Shown here in pieces: positions 59,936-64,000 of a stretch of 64,000 bases of DNA. Source of the DNA: Nocardiopsis sp. FR4 (GTDB lineage: Bacteria; Actinomycetota; Actinomycetes; Streptosporangiales; Streptosporangiaceae); assembly GCF_009830945.1 (NCBI RefSeq), contig NZ_VWVV01000017.1:1-64000 (forward strand). The letters run 5' to 3'. The notes beneath the pieces were generated by a model. The model ran no database searches. It was not told the origin of the DNA and was given only the letters and a program-made list of their open reading frames with translations. A program made the translations under genes and the position numbers. Numbering within the stretch: position 1 is the stretch's first letter; each line of letters opens with the position of its first letter.

Positions 59936-61669
59936 ATGACCGCTGCACCGGTGCCCCCTCTGGTGGTGGCCAACGCCTCCGGTTTCTACGGAGACCGCTT
60001 CCGCGCCGTCCACGAGACGCTCACCGAAGGCCCCCTGGACGTCCTCACCGGCGACTACCTGGCGGAGCTGACCATGGCCATCCTGGGCCGCGACCAGTTG
60101 GGCGACCCCGGCCGCGGCTACGCCCGCACGTTCCTGCGCCAGATGCGCGAGAGCCTGGAGCTCGTCATGGAGCGCCGGATCCGGGTGGTCACCAACGCGG
60201 GCGGCCTCAACCCGCGCGGACTGGCCGACCGGCTCACCGAACTCGCCGAGGCACTGGGCCTGGAACCGCGCATCGGCTGCGTCACCGGCGACGACCTCAT
60301 CGGCCGGGCCGAGGAACTGGGCCTGGGCTCCCCGCTGACCGCCAACGCCTACCTGGGCGGCTTCGGGATCGCCGCCTGCCTGCGGGCGGGCGCCGACATC
60401 GTCGTCACCGGCCGGGTCACCGACGCCTCCCTGACCGTGGGTCCCGCCATCGCCCACTTCGGCTGGACCCACGAGGACCTGGACGCCCTGGCCGGGGCCA
60501 CCGCCGCCGGGCACGTCATCGAGTGCGGCACCCAGGCCACCGGCGGCAACTACGCCCCGCCCGGCTCAGCCGCCCCCGGACCGGAGCACCCCGGCTTCCC
60601 CCTCGCCGAGATCCACGCCGACGGCAGCGCGGTCATCACCAAGCACCCCGGCAGCGGCGGCGCGGTCACCCCCGGCACCGTCACCGCCCAGCTCGTCTAC
60701 GAGGTCGCCGGGCCCCGCTACCCCGGCCCCGACGTCACCACCCGCCTGGACACCGTCCGGCTCACCGAACAGGGCCCCGACCGCGTCCTGCTCAGCGGCA
60801 CGCGCGGCGAGGAGCCGCCCGCCGACCTGAAGGTGGGCCTGACCAGCCTCACCGGCTTCCGCAACGAGGTCGAGCTGTGCGTGACCGGCCTGGACGCCCG
60901 GGCCAAGGCGGACCTGGCCGAACGCCAGCTGCGTGCCGCCCTGGCCGACCGGCCGCCCGAGGAGCTGCGCTTCACGTTCGTGCCCGCCGAGGACCCCCAC
61001 GGGCCCACCCAGGACGCGGCCACCGCCCGGCTGCGCGTGGTGGCCCGCGACCCCGACCCCGCGGTGGTCGGCCGCTCCCTCGGCGCCGCGGCCGTGGAAC
61101 TGGCCCTGGGCAGCTACGCCGGGTTCCACCTCACCGCGCCCCCGCGCGAGGCCCGTCCCGACGGAGTCGCCGCCACCGCCGCCCCCGTCCCCGCCGACCG
61201 GGTGGAGCACACCGCGATCCTCCCCGACGGCCGACGGACGGGCATCGCCCCGGCGCCGCGCACCCGCCCCCTGGAGGAGGTCCCCGAACCCCCGCCGCCC
61301 GACCCCCTGCCGCCGGGCCCCACCCGGACGGCACCCCTCGGCCTGGTCCTGGGCGCACGCAGCGGCGACAAGGGCGCCGACGCCAACCTGGGGGTGTGGG
61401 TCGACGACGACCTGGCGTGGCGGTGGCTGGTCCCCACCCTCACCCCCGACCTGCTGCGCGCACTCCTGCCCGAGACGGCCGGCCTGCGCGTGACCCGCCA
61501 CCTGCTGCCCGGGCTGCGCGCCGCCAACTTCTGGATCGAGGGCCTGCTCGCCCCCGGCACCGCCCGCCGGGAGGGAACCGACCCGCAGGCCAAGGGGCTG
61601 GGGGAGTGGCTGCGGGCGCGCCGCACCGCGATCCCGGAGGTGCTCCTGGGAAGGGAGGGGCGGTCGTGA
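59936..61669 (+). CDS. AtuA/DUF1446 family protein (acyclic terpene utilization-like)
   Basis: A 577-residue DUF1446 protein. The conserved N-terminal part reads VVANASGFYGDRFRAVHE, then GDYLAELTMAILGR, VTNAGGLNP and the VVTGRVTDASLTVGPAIAHFGW segment near 151-172. The C-terminal ~100 residues (LVLGARSGDKGADANLGVW) form the second, smaller conserved domain. In pseudomonads atuA opens the citronellol/geraniol catabolic operon but its reaction is not established. The ATG at 59936 is the first start after the palindrome; its ribosome site is poor. It is coupled to the carboxylase beta gene by a GTGA overlap. Confidence 0.88.
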   Translation: MTAAPVPPLVVANASGFYGDRFRAVHETLTEGPLDVLTGDYLAELTMAILGRDQLGDPGRGYARTFLRQMRESLELVMERRIRVVTNAGGLNPRGLADRLTELAEALGLEPRIGCVTGDDLIGRAEELGLGSPLTANAYLGGFGIAACLRAGADIVVTGRVTDASLTVGPAIAHFGWTHEDLDALAGATAAGHVIECGTQATGGNYAPPGSAAPGPEHPGFPLAEIHADGSAVITKHPGSGGAVTPGTVTAQLVYEVAGPRYPGPDVTTRLDTVRLTEQGPDRVLLSGTRGEEPPADLKVGLTSLTGFRNEVELCVTGLDARAKADLAERQLRAALADRPPEELRFTFVPAEDPHGPTQDAATARLRVVARDPDPAVVGRSLGAAAVELALGSYAGFHLTAPPREARPDGVAATAAPVPADRVEHTAILPDGRRTGIAPAPRTRPLEEVPEPPPPDPLPPGPTRTAPLGLVLGARSGDKGADANLGVWVDDDLAWRWLVPTLTPDLLRALLPETAGLRVTRHLLPGLRAANFWIEGLLAPGTARREGTDPQAKGLGEWLRARRTAIPEVLLGREGRS

Positions 61670-63264
61670 GCGTCCTTCCCACCCGTCTGGACACCGCCTC
61701 GCCCGACTTCGCCGAGGCCCGCCGGAGCATGCTCGCCGCCCTCGCCGAGATCGACGCCGAACACGCCAAGGCCCTGGCCGGGGGCGGCCAGCGCTACGTC
61801 GAGCGCCACCGCGCCCGGGGCGGCCTGCTGGCCCGCGAGCGGATCGAACTGCTCCTGGACGAGGGCAGCCCCTTCCTGGAACTGTCCCCGCTCGCCGCCT
61901 GGGGCAGCGACTTCCACGTCGGCGCCAGCGTCGTCACCGGCGTCGGCGTGGTCTCGGGGGCGGAGTGCGTGCTGGTGGCCAACGACCCCACCGTGCGCGG
62001 CGGCTCCAGCAACCCCTGGACCCTGAGGAAGTCCGCCCGGGCCGCCGAGATCGCCGAACACAACCGGATGCCGCTGATCAGCCTGGTGGAGTCCGGTGGG
62101 GCCGACCTGCCCACCCAGAAGGAGATCTTCGTTCCCGGAGGGCGCACCTTCCGCGACCTGACCCGCCTGTCCGCCGCCGGGATCCCCACCGTCGCGCTGG
62201 TCTTCGGCAACTCCACCGCCGGAGGCGCCTACATCCCCGGCATGAGCGACCACGTGGTCATGGTCCGCGGCCGCTCCAAGGTGTTCCTGGGCGGCCCGCC
62301 GCTGGTCCGGGCGGCCACCGGGGAGGAGAGCGACGACGAGTCGCTGGGCGGGGCGCGGATGCACGCCGAGGTCAGCGGCCTGGCCGACCACCTGGCCGAG
62401 GACGAGCGCGACGCCCTGCGCATCGGCAGGAGGATCGTGGCCCGCCTCCGGCACCGCAAGGCCGGACCGGTGTCCCGGGGGCCCGCCGCCGAACCCCTGT
62501 ACCCGGCCGAGGACCTGCTCGGCGTCATGCCGCCCGACCTCAGGGCGCCCGTGGACCCCCGCGAGATCATCGCCCGGCTCGTGGACGGCTCGGAGTTCGA
62601 CGAGTTCAAACCCGCCTACGGCGGCGGCCTGGTCACCGGCTGGGCGGACCTGCACGGCTACCCCGTCGGGGTGCTGGCCAACGCCAACGGCGTGCTCTTC
62701 AGCGCCGAGGCGCAGAAGGCCGCCCAGTTCGTCCAGCTCGCCAACCGCGCCGACACCCCGCTCGTCTTCCTGCACAACACCACCGGGTACATGGTCGGCC
62801 GCGAGTACGAGCGGGGCGGCATCATCAAGCACGGATCGATGATGATCAACGCCGTCTCCAACAGCACCGTGCCCCACCTGTCGGTCCTCGTCGGCGCCTC
62901 CTACGGCGCGGGCCACTACGGGATGTGCGGCCGGGCCTACGACCCCCGCTTCCTGTTCGCCTGGCCCAGTGCCCGCTCCGCGGTCATGGGCCCCCGCCAG
63001 CTGGCCGAGGTCCTGTCCACCGTCTCCCGCCAGGCCGCCGAACGCCGGGGCCAACCCTACGACGAGGAGGGCGACGCCGCGCTGCGGGAGATGGTCGAGA
63101 ACCAGATCGAGGCCGAGTCGCTACCGCTGTTCCTGTCCGGACGGGTCTACGACGACGGCGTCCTCGACCCCCGCGACACCCGCACCGTCCTGGGCCTGTG
63201 CCTGTCCTTCGTCCACAACGCCCCCGTCCGGGGCACCGACCGCTTCGGCGTCTTCCGGATGTGA
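61666..63264 (+). CDS. Acyl-CoA carboxylase beta subunit (AtuC/MCC-like)
   Basis: A 532-residue carboxyltransferase of the methylcrotonyl/geranyl-CoA branch. Key segments are [68 protein letters not shown] and the C-terminal DPRDTRTVLGLCLSF. It differs clearly from the other beta subunit in the window (27504-29129), so it probably serves another acyl-CoA. The GTG at 61666 has GGGAGGGG upstream and overlaps the AtuA-like stop. Next is a biotin carboxylase gene. Confidence 0.93.
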   Translation: MSVLPTRLDTASPDFAEARRSMLAALAEIDAEHAKALAGGGQRYVERHRARGGLLARERIELLLDEGSPFLELSPLAAWGSDFHVGASVVTGVGVVSGAECVLVANDPTVRGGSSNPWTLRKSARAAEIAEHNRMPLISLVESGGADLPTQKEIFVPGGRTFRDLTRLSAAGIPTVALVFGNSTAGGAYIPGMSDHVVMVRGRSKVFLGGPPLVRAATGEESDDESLGGARMHAEVSGLADHLAEDERDALRIGRRIVARLRHRKAGPVSRGPAAEPLYPAEDLLGVMPPDLRAPVDPREIIARLVDGSEFDEFKPAYGGGLVTGWADLHGYPVGVLANANGVLFSAEAQKAAQFVQLANRADTPLVFLHNTTGYMVGREYERGGIIKHGSMMINAVSNSTVPHLSVLVGASYGAGHYGMCGRAYDPRFLFAWPSARSAVMGPRQLAEVLSTVSRQAAERRGQPYDEEGDAALREMVENQIEAESLPLFLSGRVYDDGVLDPRDTRTVLGLCLSFVHNAPVRGTDRFGVFRM

Positions 63265-63281
63265 GGAAGGAACCCCGCGCC

Positions 63282-64000
63282 ATGCCCTCCGCCGCCCCCC
63301 GTCCGGCCGTCCCCGCGCGTCCCGTCACCCGCCTGCTGGTCGCCAACCGCGGCGAGATCGCCCGCCGCGTCCTACGCACCTGCCGCGACCTGGGCATCGC
63401 CACCGTCGCCGTCCACGCGCCAGGTGAGGAGACGGCCGCGCACGCGGCCGAGGCCGACACCGCCGTGGCCCTGCCCGCACCCGAGGGCCGCGGCCCGGTG
63501 GAGGCCTACCTCGACCCGCTGGCCGTCGTCGACGCCGCCGTGGCCGCCGGCGCCGACGCCGTCCACCCCGGCTACGGCTTCCTGTCCGAGAACCCCGACC
63601 TGGCCCGCGCCGTCACCGCCGCCGGACTCACCTGGATCGGCCCCTCCGCCGACGCCATCGCGGCCATGGGCGCCAAGACCCGGGCCAAGGAGATCGCCCG
63701 CGCCGCCGGAGTCCCCGTCGCCGACGCCCTCGACCCCCGCGACGTGCGCGCCGAACACCTGCCCGTCCTGGTCAAGGCCGTCTCCGGCGGCGGCGGACGC
63801 GGCATGCGCGTGGTCACCGGCCTCGCCGACCTGGCCGCCGGGGTCGACTCCGCCCGCGCCGAGGCCGCCGCGGCCTTCGGCGACCCGGCCGTGTTCTGCG
63901 AGCCCTACGTGCGCGACGGCCGCCACGTCGAGGTTCAGGTACTGGCCGACGCCCACGGCACCGTCTGGGCCCTGGGCGAACGCGACTGCTCGGTCCAGCG
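63282..64000 (+). CDS. Acyl-CoA carboxylase alpha (biotin carboxylase) subunit, cut by window end
   Basis: The frame is open from the ATG at 63282 to the last base, giving 239 complete codons. It starts with LLVANRGEIARRVLRTCRD (about 18-36) and continues with AVHPGYGFLSENPDLA, WIGPSADAIAAMGAKTRAKE and the ATP loop VKAVSGGGGRGMRVV, ending in the HVEVQVLADAHG region. This is the N-terminal part of biotin carboxylase; a C-terminal biotin carrier domain is expected outside the window. GAGGAAGG lies about 11 bases upstream, and the gap to the beta gene is 17 bp. With it the AtuA-like operon would form a complete biotin-dependent carboxylase. Confidence 0.93.
   Translation, partial: MPSAAPRPAVPARPVTRLLVANRGEIARRVLRTCRDLGIATVAVHAPGEETAAHAAEADTAVALPAPEGRGPVEAYLDPLAVVDAAVAAGADAVHPGYGFLSENPDLARAVTAAGLTWIGPSADAIAAMGAKTRAKEIARAAGVPVADALDPRDVRAEHLPVLVKAVSGGGGRGMRVVTGLADLAAGVDSARAEAAAAFGDPAVFCEPYVRDGRHVEVQVLADAHGTVWALGERDCSVQ

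Noticed and set aside
59920..61665. N-terminal extension of the carboxylase beta frame across the AtuA-like gene
   Set aside because: The added ~580 residues are Arg/Pro/Gly-rich shadow of AtuA. The real start is the GTG at 61666, which overlaps the AtuA stop.

Overview
The window is very GC-rich (third codon positions are almost all G or C), with GTG/TTG starts, GTGA/ATGA gene overlaps and palindromic GC-only terminators. It carries an SsgB-type sporulation protein, a SapB-like lanthipeptide operon, a SARP regulator and a DUF397 protein. This points to a filamentous, sporulating actinomycete. A Nocardiopsaceae/Streptosporangiales-type organism is my inference; no marker proves the genus. There is no rRNA, CRISPR array, IS element or phage gene.

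Layout. (1) 0.35-7.2 kb: an orphan DUF397 gene, then a ram/amf-type class III lanthipeptide operon on the minus strand (LanKC synthetase, a 42-residue SapB-like precursor, two ABC half-transporters), with three hairpins between precursor and exporters. (2) 8-17.7 kb: a secreted phosphodiester-glycosidase-like protein, tRNA-Val/Cys/Gly/Gly, an orphan roadblock protein, a PabC-like lyase, ssgB, tRNA-Val(CAC), thrS and a 53-residue protein made of two near-identical units. (3) 18.2-24.1 kb: a SARP/NB-ARC regulator divergent from an operon for a six-cysteine peptide, a thioredoxin-like protein, an ABC exporter, an S26 signal peptidase and a MauE-like redox membrane protein. This looks like a self-contained system for making, oxidising, cleaving and exporting a disulfide-rich peptide, and is the strongest novelty candidate. 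(4) 24.2-29.8 kb: leucine catabolism (acyl-CoA dehydrogenase, biotin-dependent carboxylase alpha and beta) with a divergent TetR regulator and operator. (5) 30-40 kb: type II NADH dehydrogenase, CsoR-like regulator, acetoacetyl-CoA ligase, small housekeeping and unknown genes, and an internally deleted MFS gene.

(6) 40-46.2 kb: a nucleoside catabolic operon (deoC, aldehyde dehydrogenase, truncated aldehyde dehydrogenase-like protein, purine nucleoside phosphorylase, phosphosugar mutase). (7) 46.2-50.6 kb: a Lrp/AsnC regulator divergent from 2-oxoacid dehydrogenase E1 alpha and beta, a lipoyl-domain-only protein and an alpha/beta hydrolase. (8) 51-58.4 kb: a nucleoside ABC importer (BMP lipoprotein, double ATPase, two permeases) with cytidine deaminase and thymidine phosphorylase. 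Importer, deaminase and phosphorylases feed the deoC operon, and a DasR-like palindrome (core GGTCTAGACC) lies about 280-300 bp upstream of both operons. (9) 58.4-64 kb: two paralogous small membrane proteins, then an AtuA/carboxylase operon preceded by an unusual AT-rich 17-bp-arm palindrome. The last gene runs off the window.

All assignments come from reading the translated sequence. No database search was possible.
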